Shown here piece by piece: positions 27,631-40,230 of a DNA stretch of 54,317 bases. How positions within the stretch are numbered: the first letter of the stretch is position 1; every line of letters begins with the position of its first letter. Source of the stretch: Lichtheimia corymbifera B2541 (lineage: Eukaryota; Mucoromycota; Mucoromycetes; Mucorales; Lichtheimiaceae); contig JNEU01000983.1 in the NCBI GenBank assembly GCA_000697475.1, positions 1-54,317 of the forward strand, in the 5' to 3' direction. Position numbers and translations under genes: made by a program. The notes under the pieces are model-generated. The model was not told where the DNA came from and ran no database searches. It saw only the letters and a list, made by a program, of their open reading frames with translations.

Positions 27631-28403
27631 ATGGGTCTCTTCCACTTTTTTGGACGCAATGGAGGGAAAATCCTGCGAGGTGCAACCTATGCTGTGCAAT
27701 TCATGTGCTTTGCCCATGTATTCAACCAGTACGTTGCTGAAGCAACCTTTGTAAGTGTGTCATCGTGTGTTGATTCCTTGGTCTAAACAACTCTGATCGC
27801 TCTAGTGTATGGGACCTTCGATGCTACCCAACTTTAATATGACGGGTGATATCGTTGCAGTGGAGCATATCACGCCACATTTTCGTGGATACCGTATGGG
27901 AGATGTTGTTGTATGCATATCGCCTGCTGTTCCTGGTCGAGCTGTATTGAAACGCGTCCTTGGTTTGGTAAGTGAGCCGTTATTATCAACACACGCCCCC
28001 TTGTATACTCAACGGATCATGATTGATTTAGCCTGGTGACAATGTCTGTGTGGATCCTACGGCCAATGAACGCAAATATGTGGATGTAAGGGAAATGTAA
28101 CATTGATCCAAAAGATACATGAGACTAACTATTGTCGATAAACAAGATCCCTGAAGGTCATGTGTGGTTGTCTGGTGACAATTTAAGTAATTCTACCGAT
28201 TCACGCTACTATGGACCTGTACCCATGGGCTTGATTAGAGGACGTGTCTTTGCAAGGGTAAGAGTTAAAGCAAGATATAGGAGAAGAAAAAGAAAAAGGA
28301 GCTCATCCTATCATCTATGATCTAGTTATGGCCTGAATGCCGCCTAGTCCAAAATGCATTATTACCCGTGCCTTTCGATGAACACACAAAACAACGTTCC
28401 TGA
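27631..28403 (+). CDS. IMP1: Mitochondrial inner membrane peptidase catalytic subunit 1
   Basis: Serine/lysine-dyad signal peptidase of the mitochondrial inner membrane that removes sorting signals from intermembrane-space proteins. Five exons (27631-27750, 27806-27967, 28032-28085, 28147-28257, 28326-28403) sum to 525 nt, 174 aa. A hydrophobic N-terminal anchor precedes the catalytic serine in [10 protein letters not shown], which spans the first intron. The catalytic lysine is in [15 protein letters not shown] and the box [20 protein letters not shown] is diagnostic. The last intron was chosen so that the FARLWPECR end reads through, as in the family; reading the intron would add a basic tail instead. 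The length fits (Imp1/IMMP1L about 165-190 aa). Confidence 0.92.
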
Positions 28404-29060
28404 TTCCCCCCTCTCTCCATCCATGTTACTGTTCTCTCTTATATGCTTGCATTGTCGTACAGGGCAATAATCTGGGTCCCGCTGCTTTCCATGATTTATT
28501 ATCGTCGTCGGGCAATGTGTCACTGCGGGTGTGCATTTGGACAGCTGCAACTACTACTACTAGTAGCATTGAACAATGATGTCGACCATGCATTCAACTC
28601 GTCATAGGCATTGATAACTTGCTTGTATCAAATTGACAGTGAAATACATATATTCTTTGTCCTGTGATATGTCCCCCATTCCAATTCGTTGTTATTCATT
28701 GTGGAACCCAAGATAATGCATCCATCACACATTCATTGTAGTATTGTGCACAACCCACTAGATAACCCATTTTTGGCTCGTCATGTATGAAGCAAGTATA
28801 CATATGTATATATTTGAGTCAAATAGGATCGCCCACACACAAAAAAAGTCTTATCAAAGGGAGGGGTGTAAGTTGAAACATTCATGTCATTCGGCAAAGT
28901 ATTGCCAAGCCGGATTTTCCGAGAACTGGAAGCCTTTCAAGCGGCGCATTAGAACTTTGCAAAAATGGTTTTGCCGTGGGTTGATCCGTGATACTCTGGT
29001 CTTCTTCCGCGTTAATTTTAGAGCCAACGTTTGGGCAAAGCCTTCTCAACCATCGTCTCA
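28404..29060. other. Intergenic, promoter of the Zn2Cys6 gene
   Basis: No gene was recognised. The last 200 bases are the presumed promoter and leader of the downstream regulator. Confidence 0.4.
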
Positions 29061-32000
29061 ATGAGCGATCAGGATCGATATAATTCCAATCAGCAGCAAC
29101 CGCATTCGAATAGTGCGTCCATCCTTAACGGTGGCGATAACTCGACCCCGTCGGCCTTTTGGCGTAATCCAGCATTTTCTTCTTCCAATAATGTTCCTCG
29201 CATGCGACCACCCATGGAATCACCCCCTCAACCACCCTCGCAACCACTTGGCAGAGAAGACATGTTTAGACGCCATGAACCACCCGTCTCTTCATCCTCC
29301 ACAGTCAATATGGCACCAAGGATACCCTCTTCCTATTCTATTCCAATGTCTCAAGCAGCACATCCTCCTCCTCCTCCGCCTACACTTCCCCGACCGTCCC
29401 CACTGCCAGGCTATGAACAACAGCAGCAACCACTACCACCATTATCATCATCATCACCATCACCATCCTCTTCTCATGCATTACAACAACATACATCACC
29501 ACCCCAACAACCAACCAGAAACTCAAGTCCAAATGCATCTTCAGGACGAAGAACGAGAATCACTCGTGCCTGTAAGTTTTATATATGCATGATAACATAT
29601 TCATCCAACTCACTCACTTTGTGATAGGCGATACATGTCGACGTAAAAAGATCAAGTAAGCATGCATGATATGCACTCATTGTGGGAGAATATCCATGTG
29701 ACTGAGCTTTTTCTGGCATCTAGATGCGACGTTGACACTGCTTTCCCATGCACCACCTGCAAACAATACGACTGGGAATGTACCTTTAATGATGTAAGTG
29801 ATCTATAAAAGCAAAAGATATCTCTTTAAACTAACCTATCGCTTGTAGACTGCCAAAAAGCGTGGACCTCCTAAAGGGTAAGTGAGTTCTCTTTCAAAAT
29901 GCAAGTCGTGTATATTGATAAGGACACCCTTTAGATATATTGAGAGTTTGGAGACGCGGTTGAAAAAGATGGAGGAGCTATTGGAACAAATGCAATCTGG
30001 CAAACCAGCAGTAAAGGAAGATGCATCGGCATCATCATCATCACCAGCTACAGCCATGGAAAGGGATACTGCAGTAGCAACGACACAACAACATAAGCGG
30101 AAGCGGTCTCAGGATGAATCGGCTGCGTCTTCTTCTCGGAACCCAGATGACAAAGGAGATGAGTTATCAGACGGCGGCAACAAAGTAGTCCGATACCATG
30201 GCAGCTCATCTGGCTTTTATCTGATGCGTAACATGTTACCCAATGATGCCAAGCCATCTGATCATGGCATATCCATGCAACCCGTGGGCAGTGATACGTT
30301 TCCTACACCCAGCACAACACCGGCTTATCGCATCCGAAAATTGAATGGCTTTGATGACGACCTGATGCTTGTCCGGGATGCATTGGATTCTGAGAACAAC
30401 AAAAGCAAAGACACTGAACGTATGGATGACCTGGTACCTCGCAAAATCATGGATACTTTAATATATGTGTAAGTAACTGGGAAATACCAATATCATTCGG
30501 CCTACTCACATGAGTACTGCTTCGTTATTAGCTATTTTGATATGGCCAATGCTACCTTACCCATTGTCAATAAGCAGGAATACTTGGATGCCTATCATGG
30601 ACAGACCCAATCGCCACCTTCATCGCTATTAACATACGCCATTTGTACATATGCTTGTTTCATGATAAGCTCAGAGCACCCTGTTTTCCAAGAATGTGGC
30701 ATGAGCTGTGATCAAGTGTTCCATGCATTGATTGACAGAGCTAGTCAGCTGATTCGTCGAGATTATTTGACATCGGGCATATCCACCATCAAGGCACTGG
30801 TGATTCTTTGCAGTCAACCTACCTATTCTACAAGTTCATATCGTAATTGGATCTTGGCTGGCATGGCTGTACGCATGGTAAAGCATCAACACCTCTTTAC
30901 AATGAAAAGGTTGTCAAATCACTCATACGTAATATAGGCACAAGATCTAGGACTGCATCGTACTTTACGTAATGAAGAAGCATCCAAAGATCATATTGAA
31001 GCTCGCAAGCGACTCTGGTACAGTGTCTATGTGACCGATCGTTGGTGTTGTGCAGCCATGGGACGACCTTTAGCCATTGCGGACTCTGACTGTGATGTGG
31101 ATTTGCCTGATCCCAAAGGCACGGGTCACGAGGATTACAATATCTTTGTCAATTTCATCAAACTCTCTGGCATTTTGGGTGAATTATTACGGCGTATTTA
31201 TTCGCCCAAAGCCAAGGCTGCAGGATACAAAGGCGTGGTAGTGGAACAAACTGTGGCCAGTTTACAAAAGATGCTTGATGATTGGCTTGAACAATTACCG
31301 GATGATTGCAAGATCAGTGCTGAAGACCTTACTGAAATACATCGAGACCCAGGTCGTTTTGCTCACTCCAAGAAACTGGAACAAGGTGGACCCTTGACGG
31401 TGTGTTATCATTCCATCACGCTTCTTTTGCATCGGCCTTTTATTGTACTTGACGAGCAGAATGACGAAGGAGGACAAGAAGAAAACAAATTGTTCAAAGA
31501 GGCATCACGCCGGTGCTTGGAAGCTGCCAAGCTCACCATTGAAATCGCACGAGTGGTACCTGCACCCAGCATAGCACGTTTTGGTTGGAACTTTTCAGGT
31601 ACGTCATTTTATTATATCTTTTTTCTCTCTCTATTCACACCCATATGATATGTAGTGTATGCTGTATTCCAGGCCACGTTGATCCATGTATACAACTGCA
31701 CAAGCACGGACGCCAATATTAGCAAAGAGGCTCACGATTATGTCCATATCGGCAAGGAATGTTTGACAGCATTGACACGTGACATCCCTTATGGTCCACC
31801 CATCATTCCATTCCTGGAGAAGCTTATTGCTCTTCTTGGTGCTGACTCTTCCAAACTTAAAAAGGAGGATGAATCGGACCAACAACAAGAACAACAAGGA
31901 CAACCAAACTTGTCATCAGGAAACGGTAATACAAACCCATCATCCAACACAGCAACGGAAGCAACAACAGCAACAGCAGCAGGATCATCAGGCATGGCAT

Positions 32001-32298
32001 CCTCCAATACCGCATCAGCAGCACAACAACCACAACCCTCGAATGGCTCTCCTATGAGTGTGCAGCAAATAGTCGCTGAAAGCACAGAACCACCAGCACA
32101 AGCAACATGGCAACAACTCTTTTCTTCTGCTGGAACGCCTTTTACCAATGATTCGACAGGCTTTGATTTGCAAGGTAACGTGATTTATTCACTCAGTAAA
32201 ACGAGAATAAGCTAATGATGAATGATTCAAACTCTGTAGCATGGACCAACTTTTTGTCAGGAAGCCAATCCACCGATCCGCTATTTTTCATACCATAA
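29061..32298 (+). CDS. Zn2Cys6 (Gal4-type) fungal transcription factor
   Basis: Nuclear DNA-binding regulator. The first exon encodes a Ser/Pro/Gln-rich tail of about 165 aa. The zinc cluster is assembled across introns: TRACDTCRRKKIKCDVDTAF followed by PCTTCKQYDWEC, with the six cysteines of the family. A linker KKRGPPKGYIESLETRLKKM and a coiled coil (EELLEQM) suggest dimer binding. The middle region (YFDMANATLPIVNKQEYLDA, RLWYSVYVTDRWCCAAMGRP, SDCDVDLPDP) is the fungal-specific transcription factor domain seen in XlnR-like proteins. The C terminus is Gln/Ser/Thr-rich and ends WTNFLSGSQSTDPLFFIP. Eight short introns give about 910 aa. The target genes cannot be told from sequence. Confidence 0.92.
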
Positions 32299-32551
32299 CT
32301 TCTCCCTCTCTCTTAAAAGAAAAACATCACGGTAGAATTCCCTGCATATTACAAAAAAAAGACATCATTGTTATTATAATATAATGAGGATATTTGGGGC
32401 CTTAACAAATGGATACAAAGAGATCTTGTCTAAACAATGAACTCAGGAGGGTGTCAAGCATGCATAAAAGTGAATGATTTCAAGACACGCTCTCTCTCTC
32501 TCTTTTTGTGTTTCTTTATCTACACACGCAACAAACGACCTCTTTGTCTTT
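32299..32551. other. Short intergenic region with promoter of the Cdc16 gene
   Basis: AT-rich, with a CT-rich leader (CTCTCTCTCTCT near 32490-32503) just before the chosen start codon. Confidence 0.4.
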
Positions 32552-35497
32552 ATGCAATCCGATCGCAACATTAAGTCGACACCTATACGAGCGGGTGAAT
32601 TGCCTTCCGATCCAGCCTCATCGCCTCTACGATTTACTGATACGGGCACCAGTCCTCAAGACAATGCGCGCATTAGCTCGTTTGGGTTGCGTGGATCTTC
32701 CGTGTCACCCATTGCCCCTCATTTTGCAAACAGTGTTCATTCCAGTCAGTCCGATCTCCATTTATCGACCACGCCTATGGTGCATCGGTCCGCTTTGGCT
32801 GTAGGGGGTGGTGGGGGTCCTGGTGTTGGTGGTGGACCTCTTGAATCGTTTTCTACCTATCGACCTCTCTTTCCCGATATGAGCATGCTACGAGCCGATA
32901 CTCGTGAAGACCGACTACGACTCTTGCGAAGTGATGCTCAACAAATGAATCTCACCAAAGCAGCTATTTTCTATGCCGAAAAGATTATGGCCATCACAGG
33001 TACGTATGTCGACGACGACACATAGAGAGCATGAAGGGTGTTTGTTAACATGGATTATAGATGATGCAACGGACGTCTATTGGCTTGCTCAAGCTTATTA
33101 TGATTCCAATCAATACGAACGTGCTCTGGATCTCTTGAATAAGAAAAAGACGCTCAACAAAAGTGTTCATTGCCGTTATCTCGCTGGGTTATGTGCTGTA
33201 AGTGATTCAACCATCCATGTCCTTCCTATAAATGATGATCCATTAACAATATCCAGAATGCTCTTGAAAATTGGCGGGATGCATTGGATTATTTGGGCCC
33301 TGAAAATCCTTTTGCTGATAAAGGTAGGTTTACATATCGTACAGAGCTTGTGTGGGTAACTTATATATACCTGTTTTTAGATTTCAAACATGACACTGAC
33401 ATGGAAGGACGCATCAAGGTTGGTAAAATGTGGGCAAATCCCAAATCGCATATACATCTCACTCATCACTCTCTCTAGTTGGAATCCATCATGTGCTATG
33501 TACGAGGCAATGCGTATCTACAACTGAAGGAAATTGAAAAGGCCAAGAAATGTTTCAAAGAGGCGCTCTCCGTGGATGTGCGATGTTATGACGTTCGTAT
33601 ATGCAGATTTGCGCGCTACCGATTTATAGCTCATCTTTCTTTTTATAGGCATTAGAAGCTCTTTTCCAATACAATATGCTCGATGAAAGGGCAGGTAAGT
33701 CTTATGGTAAAACAGCGGATGCATCCTGTCTAATCTTCAAAGGTAGAATGGGATTTCATCATGACCTTACCCTATGACGAACATTGTGGACAAGACGCTG
33801 ATTTATTTCGATCACTTTACATGTTGCATTTGAAGCGGGTAATGTTCTTTTATTCCTATCTCATGACTGTGGTATCTTATATACCTGCGATATAGCATTC
33901 ACATACAGAGGAACTTCAAGAAGCTCAAACACGGGTCGAGGAAGATCATCGTCTAAGTAAAAGTCTGGATGTCATGCACAGCACAGCAGAGGCTTTACTG
34001 GCTGAAAGCAAGTTTGAAGAGTGTGCCAAAGTATGTGAGCAGTAAGTATTGGTGTGAGCAACGTGTGTGGGGAGGGATGGTATCTTATATTTACGGGTAC
34101 GACTCTAGGATAGAGCAACAAGATGCACTGTATACCAAATCCATTCCTGCCTATGTCACCTGTCTCTATGAACTTGGAGAAAAGAGCAAGCTGTATGAAC
34201 TGGCACAAGATCTGGTGGACAAGCTAAATGACAATCCAATATCGTGGTATGCGGTTGGCATCTACTACATGTACATTAAAAGATATGGCGAAGCAAGGCG
34301 ATATTTTAGGTATGTGTGGATCACGAGCAGGGGGAGCCAGATTTCTGATTCTCTCGAGAATAGCCAAGCAACGACCATGGATCCGTATTTTGAAGCATCT
34401 TGGTTGGGATATGGACATGCTTTTGCAGCAGAGAACGACCATGATCAAGCCATCAATGCCTACCTTACATGTAGCAAGCTGATACCTGGGTAGGTATACA
34501 TGAAGCAAAAAATGTTGCCTGCATTTACTTATAACAGCATAGCTCCCATCTTCCGTATCTTTATATTGGCATGGAGTACATGAAGCAAAACCTGGTGGAT
34601 ACCGCACATGAATATTACAAAAAGAGCCTGCTAAAGTGTACCACGGATCCGTATTTGATGAATGAATTCTGCACGCTTTATTATCGGAAAGAAGAGTAAG
34701 TCATGGCGAAAAGAGTGTGAGTCGAAAATAAGCTGATGATATACGATAGATATACCAAGGCACTGGAGTATGCAAGGAAAGCGCTGAAATTTGCACGGAA
34801 TCGACAGAGTGAAAAAAGTGCCTTATGGCCAAAGTTATGGTCCAATCTTGGTCACATTTATAGGCGGATGGGGTAACGTGTGGAATTGATCATGGGGAAA
34901 TGTTTTACGAGGCAATTAACATTGGATTCTTTTCTGATAGCGACTATGACCGTGCATTAAGGTGCTTCAATGTCACTTTGATCAAAGACCCACACAACGC
35001 AGACGCACATGGAGCCATCGGTATCATTTATTACTTGCAAGGCAAATACTCTGATGCGGTCACAAAGTACCAAGAGGTAGGTTTGGCTTTTTACTTTATG
35101 CCCCTTTCTCCTCATAGCTTCTTTTTTTTTTTCTCTTTAGGCACTGCGCAACTCAAAATCCAGCAGCTTACTCTTGCAATTGATTGATCGTGCATTGATG
35201 CAATCAACCAAAGAACCTATCATGTCGGCTATCTATCGAGATCACCGTGAGACAGATGACCTATTTGCACCGCTGCGAAAAACACCTCTGGAGGATATCG
35301 AGCTCAAAAAGGATTACCTTGAAGAAGAAATTGCCGCATTAGATGCACAGCAACATCAAATGATGGATGATGGAGGAGGAGGAGGAGATGGCCATTCACC
35401 CAAGGATACCACGACGTCGGACAGTATTGTAGATGAAGAATCTTTACTTATTGATGAAGGCGATCTACGACCCAATATGTCTAGAGAATGGTTATAA
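32552..35497 (+). CDS. CDC16: Anaphase-promoting complex subunit Cdc16/APC6
   Basis: TPR scaffold subunit of the anaphase-promoting complex, the ubiquitin ligase that drives mitotic exit. An N-terminal Ser/Pro/Gly-rich tail (120 aa) is followed by DDATDVYWLAQAYYDSNQYE RALD and a long series of TPR units: HCRYLAGLCA, CYVRGNAYLQLKEIEKAKKC, PISWYAVGIYYMYIKRYGEA, AFAAENDHDQAINAYLTCSK, PYLYIGMEYMKQNLVDTAHE, LWSNLGHIYRRMGDYDRALR and AHGAIGIIYYLQGKYSDAVT. The acidic tail ends DEESLLIDEGDLRPN. I start at MQSDRNIKS; an earlier in-frame ATG (32474) would translate the CT-rich leader. More than ten short introns; about 700 aa. Confidence 0.93.
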
Positions 35498-37012
35498 AGT
35501 TTCCCTTTTGTTGTAAATAAACTTTTTTTTAGATGAAATTATATCTTTCTACATTCATCTCATCTGCCTGTTACACATATCAATTTAAAGCCTCTTCTTG
35601 TCAATATTATATTAATTACGTGCTGTTTATTGTTTGCTCAAGTGAGGTGACGAGGGATGGCGACATGTGATTTACTGGCCTATTCTCTCCACCGTCCCAC
35701 CCGCGGCTCTTGGACATGTTGGGTGTGGTGGGATGATATGATAGTAGTAGGATACTCCTCGGTCTCATTATTACTAATACTAATACTACTCGTAATGGAG
35801 CAGTATCTTTCACACCATTGTATTTGTAGCCGTCTTGTCAACTATAAAAACTCTATGCAAGCTTCATCGTCCGATATATATTCGCGTCTTGATCAAATGG
35901 GGAATATTATTATAATAAACTAGGGTGTTTTGTAACACTTTGCATTGGTGAAATGGGACATGTCGTGGTACAGTCTTTGTTGAATTCAGCAACGGGTGGC
36001 ATGATCCGAAGACATAGGTTGTAGAAGCTCTTGTACTACAGAAAAAGGTTCGAACAAGAACAAGCAAAACAGCATTGTTCAATGTTGCACCGTACTTTTT
36101 ATTTATCGAATCCCAAAAATCCAAACAACTACAAATACCACTGCTATACTATGGGTTGTTGGTAAGGGAAGCATTGATTGTCATTGCAAGGAAGGATTTG
36201 ATCTATGGAGGTAGCTATTCATTTTATGATATCCCTTGCCATGTTCCTGGTTGCTCTGTTGGCGGCCACAATGAAGGACAAGCTTGTGAAACATGTGTGG
36301 AGAGCACAAGCTATAAAGTCTAAAGAGCCGCGCTTGGTTGCTTTTTATCCAACTCTATGTTACACGTAGTTCCATTTAACTCAGCGACCTTATGCAGATG
36401 AGGATGATGCCATTTGAGCACCTTTGACATTGAGTCATGGGCTTTATGAACCAAAGGACTCTTTTTAAATTGGATGGATGCAGACAATGAGCGTTTTGTT
36501 GGGCGTCTTCGAAGACCACCCCGATTGTATTCACCCCTTGTTGGAGTTCCTTAGTAGATCGTTTGGGTTTACCAAATACTATTAAAGCTGGCTCTTAAAC
36601 GGAAGAAGGAGGAGCTTACCAATGTTATATATCGTATGGAGATGTGTAAATGGAAATGTGAACGAGGAGTACCACAGATGAGGACCAACAATTTATCTCC
36701 AATTACTACCAGCCTTCTGGAATGGATACAAAGAGAGCAATCCACAACCTGAACATGTGGAGTTCAACTCTCAGGAACATTCTGTAGTCTCATAGGTACA
36801 ACTTTGCTATCCAATGAGACCAAAGAGGACACAAATGCAAGGACCAGAAGAAACGAGACACAGCCACGACAACAAGAGACTGTAACGTTAACATGGCCGC
36901 TCACACACACACACACGCCGCTGTTGAGATAATCGACAATTTTATCTTCTGATGATGGCTGTACGACCTTTTTTTGTTCTTTCGCTTGCTTTTATAATCT
37001 CTCCATGGTGTT
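35498..37012. other. 1.5 kb intergenic, possible relics only
   Basis: No convincing gene. A plus-strand frame at 36075-36323 ends in a cysteine-containing segment (IPCHVPGCSVGGHNEGQ) and could be a relic. The rest is broken by stops in all frames. CA repeats sit at about 36901-36915. Confidence 0.35.
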
Positions 37013-37300
37013 ATGAGTTGGCGAGATATCTTGCGTCTTTTTGCCCAACGATCCAAACGTTTACGAAAAGACCTGAAATCAACCGACGGCGTCGCTAACG
37101 GTGAACAACCCGCATTCAATAACGGCTCATGCATATCAAGCACCTCTTGCACTGAGAATACCTCTGCTTCCACAACCATCCATCGTTACGAAGGCAATCG
37201 ACGCTTCCACAATGAGCAGGATGTCAACTACTTGTTGCCTACGGATACGGAAGGTGTGTGTGCATGCGTGCGTTCATCACCATGAAAAAGTACTAAAATC

Positions 37301-37331
<31 letters not shown>

Positions 37332-38428
37332 TGATCGTGTCAATCAACAACACTGGCTTATTCGTGAAGCTTTTGGATCCCATTTCAGTGCCCCTGTACA
37401 TGATCTTTTAGAAAACGGCACAAAGGTCCATGATGCTGGATGCGGTTCGTTACGAGTACAACAACTACCAGATTTTAAAAGACTTACACATATGTAGGCC
37501 CTGCCACCTTTACTTTGGAATTGAGCAAAATGTATCCTGCTTCCAATTTCATTGGCACGGATGTTTCGCCACGATTCCCAGAATCCATCAAGCCCAAGAA
37601 TTGTACATTTCAAGTTTATAATGTGACCTTGCCTTCCCCTTTCCCTGAAAACTATTTTGGTTACGTCCATCAACGCCTACTTACTCTGGGTCTTTTGAAG
37701 GATGATTGGCCCAAGGTAAATGATCTTTTTCATCTGATGGTGTTGCACGAATTGACTTTTTTGATGATGATGACAACAGGTGATCAAGCGCCACATGGAC
37801 ACCCTGAAACCTGGTGGTTGGATAGAATTGACAGAGGTATAAAAAAGACAAAGGAACCTTGTCCTCACTGTAACCAAGGTCAATAACGAGCCTGTTTTTT
37901 ATAGGTCAGCTATCTCAAGGAGCACTTGAAGAATGCTGGTCCTCATATCTCTCAATGCATGGACACAAGTAAGCTCCATTATTTTCTTTTACATGCTTCA
38001 AGAAACTCAACGAGATATTTCATTTTTAGTGTATTCGGTGGTTGCAGGAGCTGGTCTTCACCCTAATGCTGGTCCAGATCTTGAACGTATTCTCAAAGAA
38101 GCAGGCTTTATTAACGTCGAAACGGTTACTTTCTACATGCCAATCAAGCATAGTGGCAAGATTGGTGATTTGTTTTGGTATGTATCTCTCTCTCTACTGA
38201 TAACATGATAAGGGCAGTTGTATCATTGACACGTACACATATAGGGAGGATATCCAGATGGGCTGTAATGCGGCCTTGAAATATTTCATTTCCATGGATC
38301 CTTCGTTCAAAGAGCCAGGAGCCATGCAACGGTATCTCGAATTGATCGGTGATGAATGCTCAAAGAACTTGACTAGCATACCCTGGATGCATGTGTATGG
38401 TCAAAAGCCCGATGTGAATAATAATTAA
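37013..38428 (+). CDS. SAM-dependent methyltransferase, class I
   Basis: The substrate is unknown. The polar N terminus (MSWRDILRLFAQRSKRLRKD) is followed by HRYEGNRRFHNEQDVNYLLP and HWLIREAFG. SAM motif I is VHDAGCGPATFTLELSKMYP (spliced), then FIGTDVSPRFP as motif II, PFPENYFGYVHQRLL and KRHMDTLKPGGWIELTEV. This arrangement is common in fungal LaeA-like and UMTA-type methyltransferases. The first intron (37254-37327) ends in 26 consecutive A before the final G, and has a TACTAA branch site just upstream of that run. The next intron has a GTTCGT donor. The frame is kept through to the C-terminal SIPWMHVYGQKPDVNNN. Confidence 0.88.
37301..37326. repeat. Poly(A) homopolymer of 26 bases inside a 3' splice site
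   Basis: It fills the space between the TACTAA branch site and the AG acceptor of intron 1 of the methyltransferase gene, where a pyrimidine tract is normal. Confidence 0.95.
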
Positions 38429-38638
38429 TTAAGTTATACCTCGAAGCAATAAATAGAAGATGCGTCATGCAGTGCATGGGTGATCTCCAAGATTGGGTTT
38501 TTCAGGGTCAACATCCAGAATGTTGTCATTGACGAGACCAGTCATGCTGGCTGGGCTGGGCTACTGTATCATAGCAACTGAGCTTGACAGCAACGTAAAT
38601 ATGCACCGCTTCTCCCTTCTTCTCCTTCAACCACTTCA

Positions 38639-40126
38639 ATGTCACGCCTTCGTAATTCCGTAGTGAAGCTACCCAAAATACCCACCTTTAATGATTGGAA
38701 CAAGCAGTTCAAGTCGAAAGGTTCCATGCACCTTCCTCGAGCCACATTGGCAGATCCCAAGGTAGCAGGCAAGTCTCTCTCTCTCTCTCTCCATGAAACA
38801 ACGATCGATCTCGAGTTGCTGATTTTCCAGGGTCTCTCTCTCTCTCTTCAATAGAGCTCGCCCTTTCCAAAGTCAAGCTACCATCCAATCCATCAGAAAT
38901 GACAGCTGTCGAGCTGTATCCAGGTAAAGTACCCCATTGACCAGTGTTCTTTAAGTATATCACTTACTCATGGCCACTCGAAGGTTTTGGTACTTGGACT
39001 GCTGCGATGGCCAATGCAGGATTCAAACGCATCATTTCTTTGGAGAACAATACAAAGTATGCAAAGTGGATGGGGGTAAGGACACATCATCAATCATCTC
39101 TCTGGTCCAATGATCACTCAAGAAAAAAACATCTAGAACATTGCAGAAGAATCAAAAGGCGTCGTTGAAGTGGTCAAAAAAGATGGTTACGACTGGGACA
39201 CTTACCTTGATCTCAAAAAACCCGAGTATTTGGGAAACCTTGTTGATGAAGACTGGTCCAAAGGTATGATATATATAAAGTACATGGAAAGAGAGAAAAC
39301 TAAGATGATGCATCTCTCCCTCTCTTAGTTCATCCAAACATCCTGTTTACCGGTACGCTTCCACGTTCCTCCCGAGGTGAACAATTGCTAGCTCAGTTTA
39401 CGACATGTATCCACAACAAGATGGCAATGCATACCAACGGTCGAATTCAAATGTTAATGTGGATACCTGAAATCCTTTATACGGTAAATACAATGGGACG
39501 ATGGGGGGAAGGATGCAATATCTCATCATAGGCTCCGACAGAAATTCACTGCACCTCCTGGCTCGAGCGCAAGATGCAAAATGGGTATCGTAGCCGATGC
39601 TTGCGTAGACATTGAACTTGTTCACGTTGCAAAGGCCCCGGAAATGTATCCTCATGTAAGTAGTCATCTTTGGGTGGATATCTACGAGACTCATACAGCT
39701 GACGCATGATTCACGTTATAGACGGATTACTATTTGACCAATGTGATACCATTTGAAAACAAAAAGATACAAGGTAATGTTGATGGATTTCAGGGGAAAA
39801 GAGTACAAGGGACTCATCTTGGCATTTTATTATATAGCACCATGGGATGTCTTTGAATACGTATTGAAGCATCTTTTCGTGATGCAACGACAACCACTTT
39901 CGAAAATGATAAAGTAAGGAGTCATGGATGGATTGAATGAGATGGCATTAACCCATCTTTTTATAGAACTTTGGGTCCTGGAGCAGAGATTATCTTATCA
40001 CGGTTGTCCTTTGATCCATCCATTGATGTTGGCAATTTGACAGTAGAACAAGTTGATGAAGTCGCATGCAAGTTTGATCAATGGCCATTACGTCCCCGCG
40101 TGCTCTTTGAATTTGATTTCGATTAG
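38639..40126 (+). CDS. MTF1: Mitochondrial transcription factor Mtf1 (TFB-type)
   Basis: Factor of the rRNA adenine dimethyltransferase fold that assists the mitochondrial RNA polymerase at promoters. The early part has LPKIPTFNDWNKQF and the SAM-type motif I AVELYPGFGTWTAAMANAGF, then RIISLENNTKYAKWMGN and VVKKDGYDWDTYLDL. Instead of the NLPF/Y methyltransferase motif there is LFTGTLPRSSRGE. The C-terminal half (GRIQMLMWIPEI, FEYVLKHLFVMQRQPLSKMI, SLG-like TLGPGAEIIL and KFDQWPLRPRVLFEF) matches the fungal Mtf1 pattern. The first intron is either GC-AG (38769-38854, donor GCAAGTCT) or GT-AG (38762-38856); both keep frame. A TFB1M-like dimethylase is the alternative. Confidence 0.85.
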
Positions 40127-40230
40127 AAACCCTTCCCTCCCTCTCCCCATTGCATATTCCTTATTACTGTCGCATATTCGCATTATTCCATCAGCATCTT
40201 GTACAATTGATGTATTATAAAAAAAGTCAA

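Noticed and set aside
36075..36323. 82-codon plus frame with several cysteines
   Set aside because: Isolated, without splice partners or recognisable motif; it may be a relic but cannot be supported.
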